DNA of 64,000 nucleotides, taken from positions 62,001-126,000 of the forward strand of contig JAAESM010000004.1 of the NCBI GenBank assembly GCA_024229395.1. The letters are read 5' to 3'. The first letter of the stretch is position 1. The number at the start of each line of letters is the position of its first letter. Origin of the DNA: Planctomycetota bacterium (GTDB taxonomy: Bacteria > Planctomycetota > UBA1135). A program made the position numbers and the translations under genes. This document shows positions 49,688 to 61,087 of the stretch, piece after piece. The notes beneath the pieces are model-generated. The model did no database searches. It was not told the DNA's origin and was given only the letters and a program-made list of their open reading frames with translations.

Positions 49688-50076
49688 AGCCTATCTTGGC
49701 CCTTTCGGTCCTCGCCCTTCCCGCGTTGTGGCTCTTTCCTGTTGAATGGCGGGTTGCGCTCGCGATTGGATGGGTCCCGATGATGTTCGCTGAGGCCATC
49801 TTGTTCCAACGCCGCAAGGCTCTGTTGGCAAGCGAAGGTGGTGGAACCCAGCTACTGATGCTGATGACTTTCGGTTTCCTCGGTCGACTCTCTTTCCTGG
49901 TGATCGGTGCCATACTCGGCGCCAAAGCCGAACTCTTCCCTGAGGGCCCATTCATGGCTTCTTGCCTTGCTGCAATCGCAGTAGGAGAAGCCTTCTCTTT
50001 GACGGCTCTGGCTCGCTCCAACCGTCAACGCCGCGCTGCACAATCTGAGTCGGCGCGTGACACCCCAACATCCTGA
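49684..50076 (+). CDS. atpI: ATP synthase subunit I-like membrane protein
   Basis: A 130-residue protein with four hydrophobic segments (about 5-20, 25-42, 55-80 and 88-108). The position between atpZ-like and atpB fits AtpI, the assembly factor that guides formation of the c-ring. Sequence similarity to AtpI is weak, so the name rests largely on position. Confidence 0.62.
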   Translation: MKPILALSVLALPALWLFPVEWRVALAIGWVPMMFAEAILFQRRKALLASEGGGTQLLMLMTFGFLGRLSFLVIGAILGAKAELFPEGPFMASCLAAIAVGEAFSLTALARSNRQRRAAQSESARDTPTS

Positions 50077-50077
50077 C

Positions 50078-50923
50078 GTGATTTCGTCCTTCTTGAACAC
50101 ACTCGTGAACTCCTCAGCTGCCTCTGGCGGTGAGGAAGGTAGTGGAGGCAACCCCTTCGACCACCTGTTCCCGCACGTGGTCCCGCAGGAGAGCTTCCAT
50201 GGCATGCACCTGCCCAAGTTGTTTGGCATGCAGATCTGGGATATCCAGATTTTTCAGCTGCTCTCCATCTTGGCCATGTTCTTGTGCTTCGCCGGTGTGC
50301 GTAAGGTGATCGTCAACAACGGCAGCGGCCGTTTCTCCAAGATTCTGGCCGGCTGGGTTGCTTGGCTCCGTGATGAAGTCATCTATCCAAGCCTTGGCAA
50401 GGAAGATGGCAAGAAGCTCCTGCCGCTGTTCTTGTCGGTGTTCTTCTTCATCACCTTCATGAACCTGTTTGGCCTTGTGCCTTACGGGTTGACCGCGACC
50501 GCAAGTGTCTACACCACAGCTGGATTGGCTGTGATCACCTTGGCGGTGATGTTGGTTGGCGGCATGATGGCGCAGGGACCAGTCAAGTTCTGGCTGAACC
50601 TGGTGCCCCATGGTGTACCTGCAGCGCTTTGGCCGCTGCTGTTTGTTCTTGAGGTGGCCGGCTTGGTCATCAAACCTTTCGCCCTGACCATGCGTCTGAT
50701 GGCGAACATGACTGGAGGCCACTTGGTCATCCTGTCTTTCCTCGGCCTGATGTTCTTCTTCGGGCAGAGCAGCACTGCCATCGGCTGGACGGTATCCCCG
50801 TTCGTCGTCGGCATGTCTGTTTTCATGATGATCATTGAGGGCTTCGTCGCTCTCTTGCAGGCCTATGTCTTCACCTTACTTTCGGTGATTTTCGTAGGCA
50901 TGTGCTTGCATCCTGACCACTAA
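50078..50923 (+). CDS. atpB: ATP synthase Fo subunit a
   Basis: A 281-residue (from GTG 50078) membrane protein that, with the c-ring, carries protons through Fo. About six hydrophobic segments are seen. The essential Arg is in TMRLMANMTGGHLVILSF; the final helix QAYVFTLLSVIFVGM is typical. A GTG at 50057 would add 7 residues and overlap atpI by 20 nt; neither has a clear Shine-Dalgarno. Confidence 0.92.
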   Translation: MISSFLNTLVNSSAASGGEEGSGGNPFDHLFPHVVPQESFHGMHLPKLFGMQIWDIQIFQLLSILAMFLCFAGVRKVIVNNGSGRFSKILAGWVAWLRDEVIYPSLGKEDGKKLLPLFLSVFFFITFMNLFGLVPYGLTATASVYTTAGLAVITLAVMLVGGMMAQGPVKFWLNLVPHGVPAALWPLLFVLEVAGLVIKPFALTMRLMANMTGGHLVILSFLGLMFFFGQSSTAIGWTVSPFVVGMSVFMMIIEGFVALLQAYVFTLLSVIFVGMCLHPDH

Positions 50924-50950
50924 CGAATCCACTTCCCAACCTACAAAGAG

Positions 50951-51241
50951 ATGTTCGAAACTCTCCTACAAGAGCCAGCGCTGACCGAAGAAGTCCTTAA
51001 CCAGACTGTTCAGATTGCCCAGGCCTCTAACGACCACGCCATCGCCGCAATCGGTGCAGGCCTCTCCGTGATTGGTGCCGGTATCGGCATCGGCATGATC
51101 GGCGGCAAAGCCGGTGAAGCCATCGCACGTCAGCCAGAAGCAACCGCCGACATCAAGGGCAACGCCATCGTTTTGGCAGCGCTTGTCGAAGGTGCAACCT
51201 TCTTCGCTATCGTCGTTGGCCTGCTTTTCGCGCTCAAGTAA
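50951..51241 (+). CDS. atpE: ATP synthase Fo subunit c
   Basis: A 96-residue hairpin of two helices. The first has AIGAGLSVIGAGIGIGMIGG and the loop ARQPEA; the second has LAALVEGATFFAIVVGLL with the ion-binding Glu. The residues around it (VEGAT) lack the Ser/Thr-Tyr pattern of sodium-specific c subunits, pointing to proton coupling. The N-terminal stretch before helix 1 (about 30 residues) is longer than in E. coli. Confidence 0.92.
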   Translation: MFETLLQEPALTEEVLNQTVQIAQASNDHAIAAIGAGLSVIGAGIGIGMIGGKAGEAIARQPEATADIKGNAIVLAALVEGATFFAIVVGLLFALK

Positions 51242-51305
51242 ACCCTTTCGGGAAGTGTGTGTCTCGCCGGCTTTTCGGTGAGACACGGATTCCCGGTTCT
51301 GAACC

Positions 51306-51848
51306 ATGTTCAACCTCCTTCTAATCCCAATGCCCAGTGGCGGCGGAAACGGGCTGGATAGCCTGCTTGACGTCGGCGCCAGTAGTTTCTTCTGGACGCC
51401 ACTGATTTTCCTGCTCGCGCTTCCCGTGATGTGGAAGTTCGTGTTTGGACCAATCACCAAAGCCCTGGAAGAGCGCGAAGACAACTCGCGTAACGCTGCG
51501 GCAGCTGCTGAAGCAGCACGTGAGGAGACCGAGCGACTGAAGGCTGCGATTCAAGAAGATCTCGATGCCGCGCGGCGTGAAGCCGCAAAGCAGGTAGCAG
51601 AAGCGAAATCTCGCGCTGCTGACCGCGAGAAGGAATTGATGGCAGCTGCCAAGGAAGAAGCTGAGAAAGAGCGCTCACGTGCTCAAGCAGAGATCGCTCA
51701 GGCACTGAATAGTGCTCGTGAGATTCTCCGCAAAGAAGCTGTCCAACTTGGTGTTGAGGTCGCGGAACAGGTCATCAAGCGTGAGTTCTCTGACGAGGAC
51801 CAGCAGCGCTTGGTAACTGACTTCCAGAACCAGGCAAACCTGAACTAG
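51306..51848 (+). CDS. atpF: ATP synthase Fo subunit b
   Basis: A 180-residue protein with one N-terminal transmembrane helix (TPLIFLLALPVMWKFVFGPI, about 32-51) and a long charged coiled coil rich in Ala/Glu (e.g. REETERLKAAIQEDLDAARR). It forms the peripheral stalk joining subunit a to delta and alpha. Its end is one base from the delta start. Confidence 0.92.
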   Translation: MFNLLLIPMPSGGGNGLDSLLDVGASSFFWTPLIFLLALPVMWKFVFGPITKALEEREDNSRNAAAAAEAAREETERLKAAIQEDLDAARREAAKQVAEAKSRAADREKELMAAAKEEAEKERSRAQAEIAQALNSAREILRKEAVQLGVEVAEQVIKREFSDEDQQRLVTDFQNQANLN

Positions 51849-51849
51849 C

Positions 51850-52404
51850 ATGTCATCCACTCACGTTTCCTCTGCTGCCCGACGCTACGGCCGTGCCCTC
51901 TTTGAGGTCGCGCTGGAGCAAGGTTCGCTCGATGCGGTGCGTGCTGACATGAAGTTGCTTGGAACTGTCTTGGCAGAGGCCACCACGGCTGCTGCTCTGG
52001 CGGATCCACGCCTGGATGACCAACAGAAGCGTGCCATGCTGGATAAAGCCCTCGGCGAATACCTTCATGAGCACACCAGCTTCTTGCTTGGTGTACTGGA
52101 GAAGCGCACACGCCTGGCTTTGCTGGCTCAGATTCCTGCAGCTTTCGAAGAACTACTGGATGCCCATGAAGGGCGTCTGCGTGGTGAACTCGAATCTGCC
52201 CGTCCGCTTAGCGATGAAGATCGCATGCAGGTCGAGGCAGCACTCTCCGAGAAGACTGGTAAGAAGGTCTCCTTGGAAACATCAGTCGACGAGACTTTGC
52301 TCGGCGGCATTCGGGTCACACTTGCTGGTACCCGCTACGACGGTTCTGCGAAGGGCCGCCTCGACGGTCTTCGTCAACGACTAGAGAACGTGGAGCTCGT
52401 CTGA
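51850..52404 (+). CDS. atpH: ATP synthase F1 subunit delta
   Basis: A 184-residue protein linking the peripheral stalk to the F1 head. Conserved features are ARRYGRALFEVALEQG at the N-terminus and VDETLLGGIRVTLAGTRYDG near the C-terminus (the GG(I/V)R motif). It follows atpF by one nucleotide. Confidence 0.93.
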   Translation: MSSTHVSSAARRYGRALFEVALEQGSLDAVRADMKLLGTVLAEATTAAALADPRLDDQQKRAMLDKALGEYLHEHTSFLLGVLEKRTRLALLAQIPAAFEELLDAHEGRLRGELESARPLSDEDRMQVEAALSEKTGKKVSLETSVDETLLGGIRVTLAGTRYDGSAKGRLDGLRQRLENVELV

Positions 52405-52430
52405 GCCCCCAGATTCAACAGCATTAAAGA

Positions 52431-54005
52431 ATGGAACTCCAACCATCTGAAGTAACTTCGGTCCTTAAGCAAGAGATCGAAAGTTTCCAGGCAGGCTCTT
52501 CGACCGAACAGGTCGGTCAGGTCCTGCAAGTAGGCGACGGTGTCGCCCGCGTTTACGGCCTTGACAACTGCATGATGTCGGAGCTGATCGAGTTCACTGG
52601 AGGTGCAATGGGCATGGCCCTGAACCTCGAAGAGGACAACGTCGGCTGTGTACTGCTCGGTGATGCTGCTTCCGTGAAGGAAGGCGATACCGTCAAGTGC
52701 ACCGGACGCATCATCTCGGTACCGACTGGTGACCAGATGCTCGGCCGCGTGGTCGATGCTCTCGGTAACCCGGTAGACGGTAAAGGTTCGATTAACTCCT
52801 CTGATGATGACCTGCGTCCAATCGAGCAGGAAGCACCATCGGTAGTAGAGCGCGAGCCTGTCTCCGAGCCAATGGCTTCTGGCCTCAAGGCGATCGATGC
52901 GATGATCCCTGTCGGTCGTGGTCAGCGTGAATTGCTGATCGGTGACCGCCAAACCGGTAAGACCGCAATCGCCATCGATGCCATCATCAACCAGAAATAC
53001 ACTGGTGGGGGAGATCCCAAGAATGATGATCAAGTGCTTTGCGTATACGTCGCAGTGGGCCAAAAGCAGTCCACCGTAGTAGACGTGCAACGCAAGCTCG
53101 AGGCTGCAGGCGCAATGCCTTACACCATCATCGTGAACGCATCCGCTTCGGAAGAAGCTTCCATGCAGTTCATCGCGCCTTACTCCGGTACTGCCATGGC
53201 TGAGCGCTTCCGCGACGCCGGCCGCCACGTGTTGGTCATCTACGATGACTTGACCAAGCAGGCATATGCATACCGTCAAGTGATGTTGCTCTTGCGTCGT
53301 CCTCCAGGCCGTGAGGCTTACCCTGGCGACGTCTTCAACCTGCACTCACGCCTCTTGGAGCGCTCCGCGAAGGTCGCTCAGAACGCTCCGGAAATCAACC
53401 CGACGAAATACTCGAAAGGTGGCGGTTCGATTACCGCTCTACCGATCATCGAGACTCAAGAGGGCGACGTTTCCGCATACATCCCTACCAACGTGATTTC
53501 GATTACCGACGGCCAGATCTTCTTGGAGTCTGACCTGTTCTACTCCGGTGTACGTCCGGCAGTGAACGTAGGTATCTCGGTATCCCGCGTAGGTGGTGCT
53601 GCTCAAACCCCTGCAATGAAGAAAGTTGCTGGTGGTCTGCGAATCAACCTCGCGCAATACCGCGAGCTGGAAGCATTCGCACAGTTCGGCTCCGACTTGG
53701 ATGCCGCAACGCAACAGGCACTCACCCGTGGCGCACGCCTGGTGGAGCTCCTGAAGCAAGGCCAATACATGCCGCTTGAGAACGCTGACCAGATCGTCGC
53801 CATCTTCGCTGGTACTTCCGGCAAGTTGGATGACATCGAAGTCGCTCAAGTCACAGAGTTCGCTGCAGGATTCATCGAGTTCATGAAGTCCAACCATGCT
53901 GAAACCATGGCTGAGCTGAACTCTTGGAAGACCAAGTGGACTGACGAACTCGCAGAGCTCGTCGGCAGTGCATGTGACACCTTCAAGGCTCAGTTCGTCG
54001 CCTAA
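52431..54005 (+). CDS. atpA: ATP synthase F1 subunit alpha
   Basis: A 524-residue non-catalytic nucleotide-binding subunit. Walker A GDRQTGKT is near residue 172; [21 protein letters not shown] and [20 protein letters not shown] are conserved; [11 protein letters not shown] marks the C-terminal domain. Alternates with beta in the hexameric F1 head. Confidence 0.97.
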   Translation: MELQPSEVTSVLKQEIESFQAGSSTEQVGQVLQVGDGVARVYGLDNCMMSELIEFTGGAMGMALNLEEDNVGCVLLGDAASVKEGDTVKCTGRIISVPTGDQMLGRVVDALGNPVDGKGSINSSDDDLRPIEQEAPSVVEREPVSEPMASGLKAIDAMIPVGRGQRELLIGDRQTGKTAIAIDAIINQKYTGGGDPKNDDQVLCVYVAVGQKQSTVVDVQRKLEAAGAMPYTIIVNASASEEASMQFIAPYSGTAMAERFRDAGRHVLVIYDDLTKQAYAYRQVMLLLRRPPGREAYPGDVFNLHSRLLERSAKVAQNAPEINPTKYSKGGGSITALPIIETQEGDVSAYIPTNVISITDGQIFLESDLFYSGVRPAVNVGISVSRVGGAAQTPAMKKVAGGLRINLAQYRELEAFAQFGSDLDAATQQALTRGARLVELLKQGQYMPLENADQIVAIFAGTSGKLDDIEVAQVTEFAAGFIEFMKSNHAETMAELNSWKTKWTDELAELVGSACDTFKAQFVA

Positions 54006-54019
54006 TCAGGCAATAAACC

Positions 54020-56346
<2,327 letters not shown>

Positions 56347-56351
56347 ACTAA

Positions 56352-56768
56352 ATGAACACAACCACTTCTACGCTGACCTTGCGCATCGTCTCTCCCGAGG
56401 CGACGGTGCTTGATGCAGAGGTTCGATCAGTCCAGATTCCGGGCGAGGATGGCCTCTTTGGAGTTCTTCCTCGTCACGCAACCATGGTTGCGACCACCGA
56501 CAGCGGCTTGTTACGTGCAACGACCGCCAACGGTGAAGAGATAGAGTATGTGATTCACGGTGGCTTCTGCGAAGTCCGCGACAACGTCGTAACCATCCTC
56601 TCTCGCTCTGCAGAGAAGGCCGAAGACATCGACTTGGAACGCGCACAGAAAGCGGCCAAGCGTGCACGAGACATCATGCGCAGCGACGATGCTGAGATGG
56701 ACCTGACTCGGGCACTTGCAGCACTACGTCGTGCAATGATTCGCGAAAGATTGGCACGCAAACAATGA
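56352..56768 (+). CDS. atpC: ATP synthase F1 subunit epsilon
   Basis: A 138-residue subunit that couples gamma to the c-ring and can inhibit hydrolysis. LRIVSPEATVLDAEV and IPGEDGLFGVLPRHA mark the N-terminal beta sandwich; two C-terminal helices are present (about 88-138). It overlaps aspS by 4 nt (ATGA, 56765-56768), linking the atp operon to translation genes. Confidence 0.95.
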   Translation: MNTTTSTLTLRIVSPEATVLDAEVRSVQIPGEDGLFGVLPRHATMVATTDSGLLRATTANGEEIEYVIHGGFCEVRDNVVTILSRSAEKAEDIDLERAQKAAKRARDIMRSDDAEMDLTRALAALRRAMIRERLARKQ

Positions 56769-58606
56769 GCGGCTCCGCCGCTATGCGTTCGCACACTTGC
56801 GGGCAACTCCGCGCAGAAGATGTCGGCACCGAAGTGGTGTTATCCGGCTGGGTTGCCAACCGCCGCGACCATGGTCCTGTGCGGTTTGTCGATTTGCGTG
56901 ATCGCTACGGCATCACCCAACTGATCGCGGAGGAAGATGCCTCGCCTGCCGGAATGGAGGGCCTCAGTGGTCTGCATCCGGAAGATGTGATTCAGATCAC
57001 CGGAGTGGTTCGGATGCGCGTCGAAGGACAGCGCAACCCTGACCGTGATACCGGCGATATCGAAGTGCTGGTCAGTTCGGTCAACAAGATCTCCTCGGCA
57101 GCGCGCCTGCCTTTCGAGATTGCCGACCACATTGACGTACCGGAAGAAATGCTGATGCGTTACCGGTACTTGGATATGCGCCGCTCGCCCATGCAGGAAC
57201 GTATGAAGTTGCGCACCAAGGCCAACCATGCTTTCCGCAATGCATTGGTCGAAGAAGGATTCTACGAGATTGAAACCCCAATGCTCACGCGCAGCACCCC
57301 TGAGGGTGCACGGGACTATTTGGTCCCAAGTCGCATGCGCCAGGGTAACTGGTACGCCTTGCCGCAATCGCCACAGTTGTTCAAGCAGTTGAGCATGGTC
57401 GGCGGCATGGACAAGTACTTCCAGATCGCGCGCTGCATGCGCGACGAAGACCTACGTGCCGATCGTCAGCCTGAGTTCACGCAGCTCGATATGGAGATGT
57501 CCTTCGTCGATGAAGAAGACGTCTACTCCTTGGTTGAGCGCGTGATGGCTGCGGTCTACCGTGAGATCAAAGGTGTGGAGTTGCAGCTGCCGCTGGAACG
57601 TATGCCATACAGCGAGTCGATGCGTCGCTTCGCATCGGATAAGCCGGATCTACGTAACCCAATCGAGGTCGTCGACCTTGCCACCGAAGGCGCAGGCCTA
57701 GATTTCGTCGTGTTCAACAATGTGTTGAAGGATGGCGGTTGGGTACGCGGCATTCGCGTGCCAGGTGGTGCCTCGCTTTCGCGCAAGCAGGTTGATTCGA
57801 TTGAAGCTGCTGCCAAAGATGCGGGTGCTGGGGGAGCAGCGTGGTGCAAGGTCACCGCGGAAGGCCCCACCGGTCCTTTGTCGCGCTTCTTGAAAGTAGG
57901 CGAAGGCGAAACCGCAGTCGATTGTGCCGTTGGAATCGGCAACCTGTCACAAGGCGGTGCGGCATTCCTCAAGGCCATCGATGCTTACCCGGGTGACCTG
58001 GTCGTCACCATCGCCGATGCTCCGCGCCGGGCCATGACCGCTTTGGATGCGATTCGCAACAAGGCTGGCGCCCTGATGGAGTTGATTGAAGGTTCAGACC
58101 GTTTGCTGTGGATCACCGAGTTCCCATTATTCGAGGAAACCGATGACGGCGGCTACCACCCAGCGCACCACCCATTCACCTGCCCGGTGATGGAAGATGT
58201 AGAGGCGCTGCAGGCCGGTGAGAAGGAATCGATCCGCTCACGCGCCTATGACCTGGTGCTGAACGGAGTGGAGCTTGGCTCTGGCTCGGTTCGAATCCAC
58301 GATCGCGCCCTGCAAAAGACCATTTTCGAAGCCATCGGCCTATCGGAAGAAGTCGCCAACGAGCGATTCGCCTTCCTGCTCGAGGCTTTCCGCTACGGCG
58401 TTCCACCTCATGCCGGTTTTGCGATCGGCCTGGACCGCTTGTACGCACTGTTGTTTGGCGCTGACACCATTCGCGATGTCATCGCCTTCCCGAAGACCGC
58501 TACCGCAAGTTGCCCCTTAACCGGAGCACCGTCGGTGGTCGATGAAACTCAAATGGGGGAGCTTGGTATTAGCCAGCTCACACCCGATAGCTCGAACGAG
58601 GCATAA
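56765..58606 (+). CDS. aspS: Aspartyl-tRNA synthetase
   Basis: A 613-residue bacterial-type AspRS with an OB fold (about 7-110, VLSGWVANRRDHGPVRFVDL), class II core with motif 2 (ARCMRDEDLRADRQPEFTQL) and motif 3 (GLDRLYALLFG), and the bacterial GAD insertion domain (about 300-420). As an AsnRS exists in the window, tRNA-Asn need not be charged indirectly. ATG 56765 overlaps atpC; ATG 56783 (MRSHTCGQL) is an alternative nearer the conserved start. Its TAA lies just before the infC start. Confidence 0.95.
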   Translation: MSGSAAMRSHTCGQLRAEDVGTEVVLSGWVANRRDHGPVRFVDLRDRYGITQLIAEEDASPAGMEGLSGLHPEDVIQITGVVRMRVEGQRNPDRDTGDIEVLVSSVNKISSAARLPFEIADHIDVPEEMLMRYRYLDMRRSPMQERMKLRTKANHAFRNALVEEGFYEIETPMLTRSTPEGARDYLVPSRMRQGNWYALPQSPQLFKQLSMVGGMDKYFQIARCMRDEDLRADRQPEFTQLDMEMSFVDEEDVYSLVERVMAAVYREIKGVELQLPLERMPYSESMRRFASDKPDLRNPIEVVDLATEGAGLDFVVFNNVLKDGGWVRGIRVPGGASLSRKQVDSIEAAAKDAGAGGAAWCKVTAEGPTGPLSRFLKVGEGETAVDCAVGIGNLSQGGAAFLKAIDAYPGDLVVTIADAPRRAMTALDAIRNKAGALMELIEGSDRLLWITEFPLFEETDDGGYHPAHHPFTCPVMEDVEALQAGEKESIRSRAYDLVLNGVELGSGSVRIHDRALQKTIFEAIGLSEEVANERFAFLLEAFRYGVPPHAGFAIGLDRLYALLFGADTIRDVIAFPKTATASCPLTGAPSVVDETQMGELGISQLTPDSSNEA

Positions 58607-58608
58607 CC

Positions 58609-59388
58609 ATAGGCTCTAGAAAACGTTACGCACCTCCTGAGAAGGAGAAATACCGGGTAAACCGACGGATTCGTATCCGCGAAGTTTTCCTGATTGATGA
58701 ACACGGCACCCAGATCGGCCCAACACCAACGCACATCGCGTTGAAGAAGGCGGAAGCCGCCGGCCTTGACCTTGTTGAGGTCGCTCCGAACTCGCGCCCA
58801 CCGGTTGCGAAGATTCTCGATTACGGTCGTTTCAAATACGAGCAGAAGAAAAAGACCAAGGGCAAGCCTAAGGCAACTTCTTCGGTCCTCAAGGAAGTCC
58901 GCGTGCGTCCCAAGATCGATGTCCATGACCTGGATATCAAGATCCGTAAAGCCCGTGAGTTCCTGGAAGCCGGCCATAAGGTCCAGGTGACCTGCCTGTT
59001 CCGCGGCCGCGAAATGGCTTATCAGAGCATTGGCCGTGGCGTCATGCTGAAGGTGGCGAAGGAGCTCGAGGACATTGCCCGCGTGGAACGTGATCCACGC
59101 ATGGAAGGTCGTCGCATGAACCTGATGATGGGGAAGCGCACCACCCCATTGGTGCGACCAGCTGAGCCCAAGGCCGAAGACGAGGTCCAACCTAAGACCA
59201 AGTCGATGCCGGTAACGCACCAGGAAGACTTCGCTGACTTGCCTGCCATTCCGGCAAAACAGAAGGACGGGGAAGCTGAAGAGGCCCCTGAGGCCAGTAC
59301 CACGCCTGAACCTCAGGCCGATGCTGCTGTGGAAACCCCAGCAGCCGACTCCAAAGAGTCTCAAGACGATTCAAAGAAGCCTGAATAA
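58609..59388 (+). CDS. infC: Translation initiation factor IF-3, probable AUA start
   Basis: A 259-residue IF-3. Conserved KYRVNRRIRIREVFLIDEHG, ALKKAEAAGLDLVEVAP, ILDYGRFKYEQKKK, KVQVTCLFRGREM and a C-terminal RRMNLMMG are present. No in-frame ATG, GTG or TTG lies between the upstream stop (58588) and TTG 58741, which would delete the conserved N-terminus. ATA 58609 (GSRKRYAPPEKEK) has GAGG 7 nt upstream; ATA 58603 overlaps the aspS stop. E. coli infC uses AUU, making IF-3 repress its own synthesis. An acidic Pro/Ala tail of about 70 residues follows the C-terminal domain. Confidence 0.88.
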   Translation: MGSRKRYAPPEKEKYRVNRRIRIREVFLIDEHGTQIGPTPTHIALKKAEAAGLDLVEVAPNSRPPVAKILDYGRFKYEQKKKTKGKPKATSSVLKEVRVRPKIDVHDLDIKIRKAREFLEAGHKVQVTCLFRGREMAYQSIGRGVMLKVAKELEDIARVERDPRMEGRRMNLMMGKRTTPLVRPAEPKAEDEVQPKTKSMPVTHQEDFADLPAIPAKQKDGEAEEAPEASTTPEPQADAAVETPAADSKESQDDSKKPE

Positions 59389-59395
59389 GGCTTCC

Positions 59396-59423
59396 TTGAC
59401 CCTACCCGCTGAGGCCGTACAAT
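59396..59423 (+). promoter_or_regulatory. Strong internal promoter ahead of rpmI-rplT-pheST
   Basis: TTGACC (59396-59401), a 16-nt spacer and TACAAT (59418-59423) are close to the sigma-70 consensus and better than any other promoter seen in the window. GAGGCCG/CGGCTC (59411-59432) forms a bulged hairpin over the -10, before TTTT. It would allow separate expression of L35, L20 and PheRS. Confidence 0.55.
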
Positions 59424-59471
59424 ATGCGGCTCGATTTTCCCCACTTGGCCCTAAGACACAGGAGGATAACT

Positions 59472-59666
59472 GTGCCCAAGCAGAAAACTAAAAAAGCAGT
59501 CTCAAAACGCTTCAAACTTACCAAGACTGGTAAGGTCATGCGCCGTCACCAGATGACGGGTCACTTCATGTGCGCCAAGACGTCCAAGCGACGTCGTGCC
59601 TTGCGTCGCAACGCCGTGGTTCCTGGCGGAATCGCAGTGAATCTCGCCAAACTCATGCAAAGCTAG
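59472..59666 (+). CDS. rpmI: Ribosomal protein bL35
   Basis: A 64-residue large-subunit protein, highly basic. KQKTKKAVSKRFKLTKTGKV and MRRHQMTGHFMCAKTSKRRR are typical L35 sequence. GTG 59472 is chosen because a clear Shine-Dalgarno (GGAGG, 59461-59465) lies 6 nt before it and the protein then begins PKQKTKK, as L35 does. An ATG at 59424 would add a non-homologous leader. Confidence 0.95.
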   Translation: MPKQKTKKAVSKRFKLTKTGKVMRRHQMTGHFMCAKTSKRRRALRRNAVVPGGIAVNLAKLMQS

Positions 59667-59676
59667 GTAGAGAGAA

Positions 59677-60036
59677 ATGACCAGAACACGTTCCGTAGTA
59701 CCTCGCGTCCGTCGTCGTAAGCGCTTAATGCGCCGTGCGAAGGGTTTCTGGGGTGGTCGTCATCGCTTGCTGCGCACGGTCAAGGAGACCTTGCTGCGCT
59801 CTGGCAACTTCGCTTACCGCGATCGCAAGAACCGCAAGCGCGAGTTTCGCAAGTTGTGGATTCAGCGCATCAACGCAGGTGCCCGCATGAATGGCATGAC
59901 TTACAGTCGTCTGATTAATGGCATGAATAAGGCCGACATCCAGATCGATCGTAAGGCCCTGTCCGAGCTCGCATTCCACGATCCAGCTGCGTTCAGCGCA
60001 GTGGTCGAGAAGGCCCAAGCCGCACTAGCTGCCTAA
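59677..60036 (+). CDS. rplT: Ribosomal protein bL20
   Basis: A 119-residue assembly and repressor protein of the 50S subunit. RVRRRKRLMRRAKGFWGGRH, FAYRDRKNRKREFRKLWIQR and NAGARMNGMTYSRLINGM match L20. It starts 10 nt after rpmI. In other bacteria L20 represses this operon by binding the leader of rpmI or infC. Confidence 0.97.
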   Translation: MTRTRSVVPRVRRRKRLMRRAKGFWGGRHRLLRTVKETLLRSGNFAYRDRKNRKREFRKLWIQRINAGARMNGMTYSRLINGMNKADIQIDRKALSELAFHDPAAFSAVVEKAQAALAA

Positions 60037-60049
60037 GTCGGAAGCACTC

Positions 60050-61087
60050 ATGCGTAACCGTCTCGAAGCACTTTGCCGCGACGGAATCGCTGCGGTAGCC
60101 GAAGCACAAAACGCCGACGCCCTACAGGAGGTTGAAGTCCACCTGCTAGGGCGCAACGGCGCACTCACTGCTCAGCTGAAAGGCTTGGGTAAGTTATCCG
60201 CCGAGGAGCGTCCGGCGGCAGGCAAGTTGGCCAACGAGGTCAAGCAAGCCCTGCAGAAGGCACTCGAAGATCGCCGCGCCGCGATCGACAAGGCCGAGCT
60301 TGAGGAAGACCTCGCCGGCAATGGCATCGACCCTACCTTGCCCGGTTCGCCTATGCCCGTAGGCGGCGTGCATCCGGTGATGGCCGTGGCTCGTGAACTC
60401 GAAGACCTATTCAGCTCGATGGGGTATGTGGTCTGGGATGGCCCAGAGATCGAGACCGAAGCGCATAACTTCGATGACCTGAACATCCCTGGCGACCACC
60501 CAGCGAGGGAATCGCACGACACCATCTGGATGGAAGACACTCCAGAAGATGGCCGCTTGTGTTTGCGTACGCACACGTCACCCGTGCAAGTGCGTGCCTT
60601 GCAGAAGTTCGGTGCGCCATTACGCGTTGTCGCTCCAGGCCGTGTGTTCCGCCAAGAGGCGCAAGATGCCACCCACGAGCACACCTTCCATCAGATGGAA
60701 GGCTTGGTGGTGGATAAGGGCATCGGTGTGCCGCATATGTTGCATGCTATGAACAGCATGCTTGAAGGCATCTTCGGGCGTAAGCTCGAGACCCGTTTGC
60801 GTCCTGGCTTCTTCCCTTTCGTTGAGCCTGGCTTCGAACTCGACGCACGCTGCCCCTTCTGTAAGAGCGGCTGCAAGGTCTGCAAAGGTTCGACATGGAT
60901 CGAGCTTATGCCCGGTGGGTTGGTCCACCCCAACGTATTGCGCGCCGCTGGCGTCGATCCTGAGGTCTACAGCGGTTTCGCTTTCGGCCTGGGGTTGTCG
61001 CGCATGGCCATGCTGCGCTACGGCATTCATGACATTCGCTGGATGATGAGCGGCGATCTGCGTTTCCTAGAACAGTTTCCGGCATGA
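60050..61087 (+). CDS. pheS: Phenylalanyl-tRNA synthetase alpha subunit
   Basis: A 345-residue class II catalytic subunit. N-terminal coiled-coil helices (about 1-95) precede the core: HPVMAVARELEDLFSSMGY, TEAHNFDDLNIPGDHPAR, TSPVQVRALQ, RVFRQEAQDATHEHTFHQME (motif 2) and GFAFGLGLSRMAMLRYGI (motif 3). It overlaps pheT by 4 nt (ATGA). Confidence 0.96.
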   Translation: MRNRLEALCRDGIAAVAEAQNADALQEVEVHLLGRNGALTAQLKGLGKLSAEERPAAGKLANEVKQALQKALEDRRAAIDKAELEEDLAGNGIDPTLPGSPMPVGGVHPVMAVARELEDLFSSMGYVVWDGPEIETEAHNFDDLNIPGDHPARESHDTIWMEDTPEDGRLCLRTHTSPVQVRALQKFGAPLRVVAPGRVFRQEAQDATHEHTFHQMEGLVVDKGIGVPHMLHAMNSMLEGIFGRKLETRLRPGFFPFVEPGFELDARCPFCKSGCKVCKGSTWIELMPGGLVHPNVLRAAGVDPEVYSGFAFGLGLSRMAMLRYGIHDIRWMMSGDLRFLEQFPA

